From Ulva prolifera (taxonomy: Eukaryota; Chlorophyta; Ulvophyceae; Ulvales; Ulvaceae), in the NCBI GenBank assembly GCA_023078555.1, contig CM041198.1:3519354-3583353 (forward strand): a stretch of DNA of 64,000 bases. Reading direction: 5' to 3'. This document shows, piece after piece, positions 46,353 through 57,429 of the stretch. A program made the position numbers and the translations under genes. Below the pieces are notes generated by a model, which was given only the letters and a program-made list of their open reading frames with translations, was not told the DNA's origin and did not search any database. Each line of letters opens with the position of its first letter. Positions within the stretch are counted from its first letter, which is position 1.

Positions 46353-48622
46353 ATGAACCCGTATACAGAATCACACCCGGCTCCGCCGGTCCCGCCTGGA
46401 CCCAGTCTTGCACCAGGCCACTATTCCCCAGGCCCTCCCGTCCATGTATCAACACGGGATCATTTCCACCCTCCGGAGCCTATGATTGCACCACCCCCCA
46501 TCGAGATGCAGCCTTGGGTAAGCTGCTACTTTCGTCAACGTGGATCATTGTATTGGCTAGGTCAATGATGTCAATCTGATGGCATGCCATTCCATGCAGG
46601 TCAGACGCCTCACTAGCTTCCTATCCAGGGTGACATACGGTTCTCTCAGAGTGGATTTGACCCGCCCAACGTGTGTCTCCTGCCTCCAAAAATCGGTCCC
46701 TGTCTCAGAGTGCTTCCCTGCGAACACAGCATCGCCACCCGCAACCTGCCTCAACAGACAGCGCATGCCTCCCTTCCCGCAAACATGATCATCAGATACT
46801 CATTGCAGTGACACTCAGTAGCTACTTCACGGTCAATTCAAAACCCTTCAACACGTAGCTTCCATCCCATTGTGCCACAGCTGCCATAATCTGCCACAAT
46901 CTCCGATCCTTTGCACCCATCACGTGCACTGTCAAGGTCAGATCAACACATTACCCATGAACCTGACGGCACCTGTGCATGCTTCACGTGATGCCCCAAC
47001 GCAACCACTGCTCCACTGCGGCTGCATGCAGTCCTTCCTTCAAGTATCATGCCACTGTCCCCTCACACTTCACTCGAGACACCTGTTCCTGGACATTGAC
47101 CCCTTCATGTTCATGTTCGTCATCGGCTGTAAAAAACCGCCTGCATGAAGCCATACCTGTCTCCTGTAGGTGGAGAGTCCAGCAAGCCCCGAGAGGCAGC
47201 CAGAGGGTGCAGCCGAAAGGCACGTACAACGTGTATGGGCAGCCCGTGCATGAGCGGGCAGCTGCGATGTCGGCCATGGGCATGCGAGGCCACCGCACGA
47301 CGTTCCAAGAGCCCTCCAGCCTCATCCACGGTACGCCAGCAGCACCTCCCCCATGCCACACTGCCCCCGGTTCTCATAACCGACCCGGCTGCAGTTATTA
47401 ACCTTGTTTTTAAAGTGCTGCACCATCGCTGGCGTGCTGCGGCAGCTCCTTGGCCAGAACCACGTTGAATACGGTTGTCAAAGGGAGGTTCCAGGTGGTT
47501 TACTCCTTCGGCACGTCGTCCCGGTGCTCCGGAGTTGTCGAGGTCTGATAAGGGTAGGGCTGCGCGTGTCTGCAGTGTCTTGGGTGTCTTGGCAGTTTAC
47601 AGGGACAGTGTGGAGGGAGCAGCGCCTACGCTGGGGAGGACTCTACACAGGGGCGCTGACGGCTTGGGCCTCTGTCAGGTCCAGGCTGGCAGGTTTGTAC
47701 GGTACTCAGTTTTTGCTCATCAGCTGCGAGAGATTCGAGCGCGTGGCAAGGGCTTCTCCAGAAAACCACGGACTGCAACACCATAATGGCTTGTCAGGCA
47801 TCCATGGAGTCGCGGACGAAAAGATTACATAGAACAGATATCACCGTCGCGCCACAGAGCACTCAGTGCGCCCGCGCTACAGATGGTGGCGGCGCTCAGT
47901 CATGGCTGCAATCCATCGCGCTTTACTTCTCGTGATTGGTCGATTCTCGCATGCAGGGGCGCGGGTGAAGGTGATGCGGTGTATGGCAGCCGGGCCGCCA
48001 GTGCCGCTGCCGGACTGCGACCGCCGGATGTTTGATGCGGGCCTCGGGCTCAACCTCGACCTCGCCGGCGCGGGCGTGCAGCCGGTGGTGCGGCCCCTCC
48101 TGATTCTGCATGCATGGTACGCATGCATTACCTGCACGGCGCATACATGATCCTGCGATCTGACACGGCAGAGCAGGATTGATTCCACGGTTGGTTTGGG
48201 GAGTCACCTCACAGCTGCAGCTAAAGATTCATCAGTATCGAATACTGTTTGTGAGCGGGCCCGACCACCCAAGACGGTGGCGATGGCCCGCCTGGTTTTG
48301 TGCATCAATCCTGAGCTACAGGGCTAGAAACACGCTCAACTTCAGCACCTTGTCGGGCGGAACGATATCGCCATGATCTGTGCTGCGCTTCTGCCATGTT
48401 CAATCTGGCTCGACTCGCCATCTACCAGCTCGACTCAGCTACGCGAGCCGCGGTGCAGCTTCGGCTGAAGCTGATCAGCGCGGTGCGCATGTACCTCGCG
48501 CCCCAGCCCATCTTCAAGCTCAAGCACTCCTTCCCCATCTTCAACACCGGCCTCTGCCTGCACGCCGCCTACGTGCAGCCCCTCCACGGCGCCTCCCTCC
48601 GCACCATCGGCAAGTCTGGTGC

Positions 48623-48654
<32 letters not shown>

Positions 48655-49232
48655 TCTTGCACACGTACTCTAGAACCAAAGTGAGCAGTCGCGGGTGATC
48701 TGCCGGTGCTGGTGCGTCCCACATGTGTGCTGGACGGGTCTCCAGAACGAGTTTTTCTGGCTGCAATGCCTTGCAGCCCGTGCTGGTACTCTGACATGCA
48801 ATGGCCTGAGCTCATGTGGTATGATCTACGCGTGTGCCTCGCAGACGCGGGGCGCCCATCTCGCGATCGCAGAGGCCCCTGGGCACCACATGCTGCATCG
48901 GTCGGTGCTGCATCGACCGTGAAGCTGCACGTTCGTGTGAACACATCGAAACAGGGTTTTGCAAACCAAAGGTCTGAGCGGAATTCCGCGGAATGAAGAC
49001 CCTCTGCGTGCGTGCAGGCGCGTGGAACATCGCGCTGGGGCGCACCGGCGAGAACGAGATCATCGTGAGCCCGGACCGCATCGAGCTGAGCAACCAGCGC
49101 CTGCAGCTCGGCGACCGCATGTGCCTGCACGTCAGCGGCGAGGTCAACTACCCCCGCGCCCTGCCGAACCCGCAGTGGGCCGACCAGTTCAGCTTCCTCC
49201 CGTCGCGCGTCTGCGTCAAGGCCGGCTGGTGA
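46353..49232 (+). CDS. Unrecognised protein, Pro-rich N-terminus and beta-rich C-terminal half
   Basis: The first exon, 46353-46517, is very Pro-rich (MNPYTESHPAPPVPPGPSL ... PPPIEMQPW). Later exons: about 47190-47335 (KGTYNVYGQPVHERAAAMSA), about 47950-48115 (MFDAGLGLNLDLAGAGVQPV), up to 48618 (LRLKLISAVRMYLAPQPIF, FPIFNTGLCLHAAYVQPLHG) and 49018-49232 (AWNIALGRTGENEIIVSP, LGDRMCLHVSGEVNYPRAL, stop 49230-49232). The 48618/49018 join is in phase. The alternating polar/hydrophobic pattern suggests beta strands, perhaps a membrane beta-barrel or a lipid-binding beta-sheet; this is inference. The exons between 46518 and 47950 are uncertain, and frames there conflict. A C29 tract follows the donor at 48619. 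Confidence 0.6.
48624..48652 (+). repeat. C29 tract at the start of an intron
   Basis: Twenty-nine C begin five bases after the donor at 48619 (GTGCGC), as in the SNF2 intron at 24135. Confidence 0.95.
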
Positions 49233-51064
49233 GCAGCGCCCGCGCGGAGCCGGCACGGTGCCCGTCCCGGCAGAGCGGCCCCGGACGTCGTGATGCTACA
49301 ACCCCCCGCCGCTCTGGCCGTCTCCTCGTGTTGATCTGTTTGTTTGCTGTTTGGCAACAACCGAGAGCGTACTGGCGATTCGCCACCCCCGCCGCGTGCT
49401 GCCTGCGGCCGGAGCATAGCCTGGCCTGCTGCCGGGGCCCGGCGGTGTGGGGGTGCATGGTGGGCAGGGGCGGCGCGGAGGGTGTTGAGCGTGGTGAGCT
49501 GAGCGTGGAGGGTGCGGCACTGCAGGTCCGCGTGCGTGTGCTCTCGATGAGGGCCACTACCGTGTCGAGGGCTAAGCGCGGTCGGTGTTGGACCGCAGCT
49601 GACATGCGGAATTCGGGAGAGACGCACGGGCATTGCTTGGCATTGAGTTATTAGGGCTGCTGCCGCGTTGTCGATGTCGGAGCACGTGCGCCGCTGCCGC
49701 CGTGGCTGCCTTGCAAACACCCCCGCGTGTTTGGAACCGAGGCCCACCTCCGCATCGCCCACTCCTATGCGTGATGAGAGCCCCGCTTGCGACTGCAGGA
49801 GCGCCGAACAGCGTTGTAGACTCGGCCGTGTGTGGAGGTGTGTGGGAGTATAGATGCGCTGACAGGCCAGTGTGCAGCCTGCGGCCGGAGTCGGCTATCA
49901 AGCTCACTGCTAGTGCAACTGAGCCGGGAGATGCGGTTTGCCCGCAGGAGGTGCCGCAGGAGATGCTCACTGCCTGTGCGACTGCGCCGGGGCTCTCGCA
50001 GGAGATGCAATTTGCACCCGTACATCGCGTGTTATTTTTTGATATCGTTGATTACATCGACCGCGTGTGCGGACGTGCAGCAGTCGGGCGCACAGGCCGA
50101 CACAGCTCTACTGGGTACTGCAGTGTACTGGGCGGCATCTTTTGCAGCCGCCTGCCCGCACGCACCGCCCGCATGAGGCATACCAAGGCGAGCCAACATA
50201 TCTCACGATGCTTGATCAAGCTCCAGCAGTCCGAGACATAAGCTACTGTCCTCGTTCCTCGCGGTGCCGACATGCTTGCGGCTCAAACGAACATCCCAGG
50301 GGCAGAGCCTCGATTCAAATGCACTGGCATGTCATGCACAAAAATGTGGCCCCGTTGACTGGTTGTGAATGTCCATACGGCTGAGTAAATCTACTTTCCA
50401 TTTCTCCTACGAGCATCTGCCACAGACAGTAGCAGCGTGCTGCTCGAAAAACAGCCTGACTGCACCAAGCGTGTTAAACCAGAAGCCTGGTGCTGGAATG
50501 TAAGAGCCGGAATCAGGCCTTCAGATCGATGGGGCGCATCTGATCCGCCTATGTAATTGGGCTCGCCACGGCGCACCGGAGCCTCTCCGGGTCTGGCCAC
50601 AGATACGTTTTGTGACGAAAAACAGCCCCGCGGCTGTAGAAACGAAAACGTGCAATTGCACAAGCAGCCAGCCATCATGGGACAAAGCTCAAAGACGCCC
50701 TCGGGCATGTCATATGTCCTCGCAGGCTGCCGGCTGCATACCATACGTGTCCACCATCTCCACCAAGGCTGTTGGCTGCAGCGCGCCATATACTGGCGGA
50801 CCACATCGTGCCGTCCGCGCGCTGCTGCCATCTTGCTAAACAAGGCCTCATGCACAGAAAGAGCTAGCTGCCGAACCATCGTCCACGAGCCAACTGGGGG
50901 CCGCCCACCTCCACACACACATACACACACCAGCCTCCCTGCCTTTGTTCTTGAAACACATACACACACCGTGCGACTTGCACACCACAGCACAAAGTGG
51001 CGCCGTGCTCGATCCGCATCCCCATGGCCAATCGCACCAACTGATGATACCCGCGCGCTGGAGC
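49233..51064. other. Intergenic, tail to tail
   Basis: It lies between the stop of the plus-strand gene and the stop of the GT61-like gene. Several open frames run on both strands near 49240-50240, as expected in GC-rich DNA, but none has a recognisable domain. A CA-rich stretch lies near 50910-50970. Confidence 0.5.
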
Positions 51065-54000
51065 TCACGGCGTGAACGCCGACAGCGTCCCGGCGCCGCG
51101 GTGTGCTGTGCTGCGCTGCGCGCGCTGCAGCGCGATGCGCATGAGCCGCGCGAGCTTGCGCTCGTCCAGCACGATGTCCGCGTTGCGCGCGTCCGTCCAG
51201 CGGTGCCACGGCGCGGCCACGGCCTCGGCCGGCGTCGCGACGCGGTAGCGCAGCATGTTCACGTACCCGAGGTAACCCCAGCACCAGTCGATCTCGATGA
51301 AGGGGTGGGTGATCGTGTAGGGTGTCACCTCGCGCACGGCAGGGTGGCGGTTGTGCTTCGGGTCCGTGGCGCCGGGCGGCGGCGGCACGAGGTCGAAGGT
51401 GTACCTGCACCCTGGCAGTGTCGGATCGCCGCGTGCGATCACACAGAACAATTCTGATATTATTTAGATCTAATCTCTGGTCAGCAGCCGGGAAATGCCG
51501 CAAGGCGACCCAAGACTGCCGCGCTTCGGTACTACTAGCAGGCACGTTGGTGATGCTGACTTTGCGCAACATTTTTGGTATGCAACATGAGGAGATGCAC
51601 ACGGTACGTGTGATGCTGCTGACGTTTCCAAAAGAGGCATGTTTCGAAGTATATTATGCGGCGTGCAAGGGTCCGGTGGTGTGTCGATCATATCATGATA
51701 CGAACCATATGCTATGTTATGACTACCGAATTACCACCGAGGTGGAGGGGGGAGGGGGGCCTTGGGGGCGCACTCGGGGGGCCCGACGAGGATGGTGGTG
51801 GCGCCGTTGGGCAGGTAGATGAGGCGGAAGCTGCGGCTGCCAATGTTGGACACGAGCACCGTCGCCTGCGACAGCAGCTGCAGCTGCTCCTCGAGGGGGT
51901 GCGTCGAGATCTGCGTGTACTCGATGCGCACGCCTGCATGCATGGTCCGAATGCATTCACAACTGCCTCTCTCCAGCTGCACACCTTGAGGACGCGGGGG
52001 AGGCACTGACAATTTTGCACTGCTATATATACAGTATCAATAGATATCTGCGGAACGACCGAGGCAGGTCGGGCACCTGGGAATTGCTTCTTGAGGCTTG
52101 GCAAGATCTGCTGTGCGTTGGTGAGGTGGCGGCGCTCCCCTGGCTGTCCCCCGAGGAACAGGACAAACGGCTCCAGCTCATGGACGGAAGCCACCTACAC
52201 GGCAGCGTCGGGTTGTCCGGCCCGACCAAACAGAATGCGGATGATTCATTGGTAATTTCTTCCGGACGGTAGCCCTCTAACATGCTGCAAAGCGACTCAA
52301 CACGGATGCGCGGCGGCATCTGCGCCTCCGTGATGTCACTGACGTGTGATCCACTGATGACCGATGGCCGTGTATGTGCATCACCCCCCCCTGTGTGATC
52401 ATGCGCCGTTTTCAGATATAACCGGTTCGCGGTGGGACTGTGGTGGGAGTGCCCACAGATCTGGAGGTGTGGATCTGGGGAGTGGATGTGGTGGCTGCCA
52501 GTGCTGGGGGCATCGGAACCGGCTCCTTCCTAGTGTCCATGGCACTACCCACCACAAGTTTTTTACTATTTACATGAATCATTGTACACGAATCCAGGCA
52601 GCCACCTGGTCCGGGTCCTGGAGACACATCATTACGATGCGGACGCCCTGCAGATGTACATTTGAACAACCGACGTGAGCCCGTAACGCAGCAGAGCGAG
52701 TGTCCACACGTGCCGCCCATGGAACCCGCGAAACCTCCGAGGCCGGACCGGGCCGCAGCCGGGCACACAGCTACATACACATAGACGCTCCCTTACACAT
52801 TCTAATGATGCATACATGAACACAGATGCTTGGTTGTAGTTGTACAAACATGCATATACTCGGCTGCAGATCTGATGGTGTTGAGATTCAAAGTTCCTGT
52901 TTGGAGGTGCGCACTTGGAGGTTGTAGTTGCGGTACGCGACGCGCCGCATCTCCGTGAAGGCGAAGGGGTCGCACATGTGGGCCCACGACGCCATCATCG
53001 TCGTGTTGACCGCCCACTCCAGCGAAAGCACCTGCGACGCGATGTCCGCCGGCCCCTGGCCGACGATGAGCTCCGCAAACTGGATGAATTTCACCTCTGC
53101 ATGCAGCCACCCCGAGAACTGCACATGTCGTTACATCGGAGAGCGGCCGGGCAACGGGCCATTTCTAGGAATCCATCCGCAAATCCACTCACTCATTCAT
53201 GGCACTACGCCGGGTACGAGCACGTACCACAGCCCTGCCGGTGATGCCAGCCAAACATTGAAGCCCCGCACGGAGCACAAGAGCATTCCCCTTGCATAAC
53301 GCCACACTCAACCGGCAGAGCATTTGTCACAAATAAAGCACGCTTCACCGTACCACACCGAGACGCGACCGCCGCCAGCCGATTCAAGTGATCCATAGCA
53401 GGCTGTCCCAAGCGACCGTGCGTCTCATGCGACAACGACACAAAGCTATGTGCATCAGGGTCGTGCAAGCGATAAGCATTGCGTTTCTGCACGTATGTGT
53501 GTACGCATGCATGATGACACAGGCGTGTGCCTTGGGACATTGACAGCCGCCGCCAAGTGCATGAACACCCACGGCACACACAAGCAACCGCAGCATCTCC
53601 GGCGTTGCTCGTGTCACACATACCAATGCAGCGACGCTGGTCAGCGGCGACGCGCTGGGTCGTTGGACCCGATCACATAGAACAGTTCCGTATGTTCAAT
53701 ACGCCTAATCTCCGAACGGTAGCCTGCGGTATTGAAATGCTGCAGCTCGACGCAGCACTGCACGGCAGGGGGGTGGAGGATCGCACCGGAGCGGTCGTGA
53801 CCCTGGAGTGCAGAGTCGAGCACCTGCGGCCACGTCACAGAGGGGCGCTTGTTGAACAGCCCCCGGTAGTGCTCCGCCGTCGGCGTCTCCACCTCCCAGT
53901 CGCCGTAGTGCATGTCGTTGGGCCACCTCACCTGTACGCGGAGGCAACGCCTCAATTGTTTTTTGTGCGTTAAAGCACAAAACTTCGGCTTTACCGGGGC

Positions 54001-56274
54001 CGCGAGCGCGTCCACTGCAAACACGTTCCGCTCACACTGCACCCCGGCTTCCCCGCCGAGCGCCGCCGCGACTCTAACCAACAAACAACTAGTGGAAGGC
54101 TGCAGACGCATTGGCCCATGTCACTGCCCCATCAGCGGATGCGGCTAGCAGCCTTACTAACCTTGGAATCGGGTCTTGAAGCCCCGGAAACCCCAACAAC
54201 CGAGAACCGCCGCATGCCTCCCAAACGGCACCAATTCTTTGAATCTGTTATATCACCGGCAATCGCACTTCAACCTGGAAACATGTATGCACATATATGG
54301 CTGTGGCAATGGTGCCAAAGCAGCCAAAGAGAGCTGCAGCAGTGTCCAAATAGAACGCTGTGAGATCCTGTGGGGCGCATGCATGCGGCTGCAGGGCCGC
54401 GCGCGGAGGCACACCCAGTCAAAGGCGGCGGGGTCGCGGCCAAAGCGGACCGGCAGCTCCACAAGGAACTGCAGGTTGTCCCGCAGCAGGTGGCCGAGGC
54501 TGACTGTGTTGTACGGGCTGCGGAGGTGGAGCGGCTGCGTGTGCGTGGCGACCTGTCGCGCCGGCGGCAGCGGGGCGCCGGGCTGCCAGTCGAGGTGGAA
54601 TTGGCGCTCCGCCTCGGGCTGGCCTGGCTGCCACTGTGAGCTGCCCCTGCATGCAGATGGGACTGTGTGGCGTCATGGTGAGGTTGCGCAGCAGCTGTGC
54701 AGCGTGACCGAGATGCATTTCGAGTGACGGAGATGCACGTCGAGTGACCGATATGCCTGTCGAGTGATCGCTGCTGACGCAAGGAAAGGACCGTCTCGAA
54801 GAACTGTCTCTGGTGTATCCCCGAGGAGGAAGCAAGAGAAAGATCTGTGTGTTTCAAGGGTAGATTGGCTCTGGATCATGGCATATGAACCCAATGTGGT
54901 GAACAGGTGAAACTTGGGCTGGCCGTGGTGACACAGGCTGGACGGTGCACGACCTTGAGGCCCACGTGGGATAGACAATCTGAGGACAGATGGCGTGTAC
55001 GTTTACAGCACAACGCCATCGATGAAGCTCCCTTCAGGGCTAGCTCGGCAGCTGCCACAGCAGCAATGGGCAATCCATCGAGGTGACAGTACTTCAAGCC
55101 TGTCTTCACTGGAGGCACGTTAATGTGAAGAAGCGTATAACAGGCATCAAATACATGCAGTCGGCCCGCGATTTTTAATTCGGGTAGCCATGCTGGCTAT
55201 CCATTGTACAGTGCCTGCGAGACTCAGCCCACAACTGCGGAAATCTGTCAACGCACAGCCGCGTGGCCCGTCGATGGACTCCGCGATGGAACTGGGGCTT
55301 GGCCTCGACGTCGACTCGGCAGTGCCCAGGCGGGCTCAGGCTAGGACGGAGACTCTCAGGCTTAGCGGGTCAAAGCACGACCTTTGGTCGCAGAAGCCAC
55401 ACAGCAGGACTCAGGACGCACAGCACGGCCTGTGCCGTGCAGATCGGTCAGAATGACACGTGCAGTAGACAGACGTCAGCGCGAGCTCGAGCTCGAGCTT
55501 GCATTGCAGCTGCAATTGTTGCCGCTCAGCGTGTTATCCCGAGCGCGAACCACTCTGGAACTACTCTACACGCACTCTAGTTCGCATTGCTCCTATCATC
55601 GCGTGGCACACAATGCACGACAGCTGCAAGGCCCCGAGCAGGGCACCTGGTGACCTGTATTGCAATTCTGTTCCTCGCCCGCTTGCAACGAGCTGTGCGG
55701 CATATGTATTACAAAAGAGCGTACGGGCGTTGGGAAAAACATCAAATGAAACACCACCAAGCTGTGCGGCGAAATGTGTTCGACGCAGACCGCGCCTCGC
55801 AAACGTGTGCAGGTAGAGCAGGTGGCATGTCGGTCAGCAAGTATATCTGACAGGGCATCGGCACATGAGCTCGGAGTCGTGTTCACGCAACTCATATTTC
55901 CTCTAATCTAATAGAGATTATTGAGCTATCTGCGTTTGGACTGAGATGGCGCACCGGATCAGCCGTAGCCATGGGTCGCCAGACTGTGTGTCATCGCCAA
56001 AGACATCGGCGGTCGCGCCTGCAACGCCAAAGTGCACGAAGCGCGAGCTCTTCAATTCATAGTACACGTTTTCAAAATGGCACGCCCTGGTAAGGGTCAC
56101 CGTGCCCAGGCACTGCACAATTGTCCGTTGCGGAGCCGGGCGTTGCGTAAGCTCCCTCGCTTGCGAGGAAAGGTCCAGTCGCAAGTCGACACCATCTTCG
56201 GCGACCACGCTCAGTCCCCGCCCCGCTGCAACCTGCAGCCCTGTGTGCAGCAGCAACAGCCATTGCGTATTCAT
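51065..56274 (-). CDS. GT61/DUF563-like glycosyltransferase
   Basis: Exons read on the minus strand. 56274 to about 55930: starts MNTQWLLLLHTGLQVAAG, a possible signal or anchor, then CLGTVTLTRACHFENVYYEL, like the Cys-rich start of the GT61 domain. About 54640-54370: SPYNTVSLGHLLRDNLQFLV, like the family's xxYNFxHFLxDNLxPL. 53931 to about 53780: VRWPNDMHYGDWEVE. About 53120-52925: EVKFIQFAELIVGQGPADIA. 51933-51774: HPLEEQLQLLSQATVLVSN, then YLPNGATTILVGPPE. 51414-51065: YTFDLVPPPPG to the stop. The 51774/51414 join is in phase. GT61 enzymes add xylose or GlcNAc-type sugars in the Golgi or ER. The usual HGAGL motif is replaced by IGSRS, so donor binding may differ or be lost. Some internal exons are missing. 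Confidence 0.65.
53996..54074 (-). repeat. 79-bp copy of the CPSF_A-like gene exon 1
   Basis: This matches 63480-63558 at 75 of 79 positions without gaps, in the same orientation. There the sequence encodes VAAALGGEAGVQC and NVFAVDALAAP of the CPSF_A-like protein. Here it lies between two exons of the GT61-like gene, presumably in an intron. Confidence 0.9.
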
Positions 56275-57429
56275 TTGACACAGCGTACGGCTGACTACTC
56301 CGTTCAGCGGGCCATGGAGGCGTCGACGAAATCAATTCAATATTGACCAAGTCTCCGTTTCGTGCTCTAGCCGCTAGCGCTCCAAAAACGTGTCTGTTCG
56401 ATCGAAGCAGTAATTAACAATTTGTTGAACCAGAAATGCAGCCTAGATGTCCTTGTTCAGGCCATGGGCTCGATCGCGAGTATACGTTCAGCTGCATGTA
56501 CATGTGAAAACAAAATTGTGTCGGGGCTGACCATACAAACCCGGGCAGGCATGTGACTGTGCCTGTCGATGCATCATCCAAGCATGCTGCTTTTTGTGGT
56601 TGAAACAGGCCGAGGTAACCAACACAAGCAGCTCCAGTCCAGACCTACTGTGCGAACGCCCCAGCGAGCTTCGCAGGTGGAGGCAGCCGACGTCGTCAGC
56701 AGTGCAGCTGCAGGCCGTCTGGTCGGTCCCAGTGTACTAGCGTGGCCACGGTTGCTGACGCGGACTCGGTCAAAATTGCAGCTCAGCATGCATGCCCCCC
56801 ATGCCCACACCCCTTCCCTCAGGTGCCTGTGATTGTACTTTGACTGCTCCTCGTGCCACTGTTGTCGGTGGCAGTATGTTGTGGTTTGTGCTGGTGCTCT
56901 GCCATACACTGGCCCCGGAGTTTGTAGTTTCCACACCACCTTTCGGTCAGTGATAGTCTCATGCCCGAATCGCATTTGCACAGCCTTGGAGCCAGGTCGA
57001 GTGGGTGCTACAGTCCGGTCCTGTGGTCAGCTGCAGATAAAACAAACAAAATTGCAAGCCACCACGGTACATGTCAAAGCACAGCGCACAGCACACATCG
57101 AGCCGCGACGGAACCTCCTAAGGATCTGAGACTCGCACACCGGCGATCCCGATGCTCACACATCTCGCTGATGAAGTTCTCTCATTGTGGCTTTTCTCAC
57201 CAAAGGGATTTACAAAAAAAGCACCCAGACTCGCCATTGCCGGATTTGATCAACTCATCCCTCTCCTCGCTATTGAATTGTAACTAACAGATGCCTCAAC
57301 CAAATCATCGATGCCGCAAGCAACAACATGTCTAAAATACGCTGGGATTGGGAGTCAACCCCAGCCACAGCACACAGCAGTCCTCCAGCACCGCCTGCAC
57401 AGCACACAGCAGCGCGGCCGCCTGCGAGT
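56275..57429. other. Intergenic between two minus-strand genes
   Basis: It should hold the promoter of the GT61-like gene and the 3' end of the CPSF_A-like gene. A frame on the minus strand (56574-56981) shows no known domain. Nothing else was recognised. Confidence 0.45.

Noticed and set aside
50391-51602. 403-codon minus-strand frame overlapping the GT61 C-terminal exon
   Set aside because: The frame with family-like sequence is another one (stop 51065); this one is Arg/Ala-rich and crosses the well-supported exon 51414-51065.
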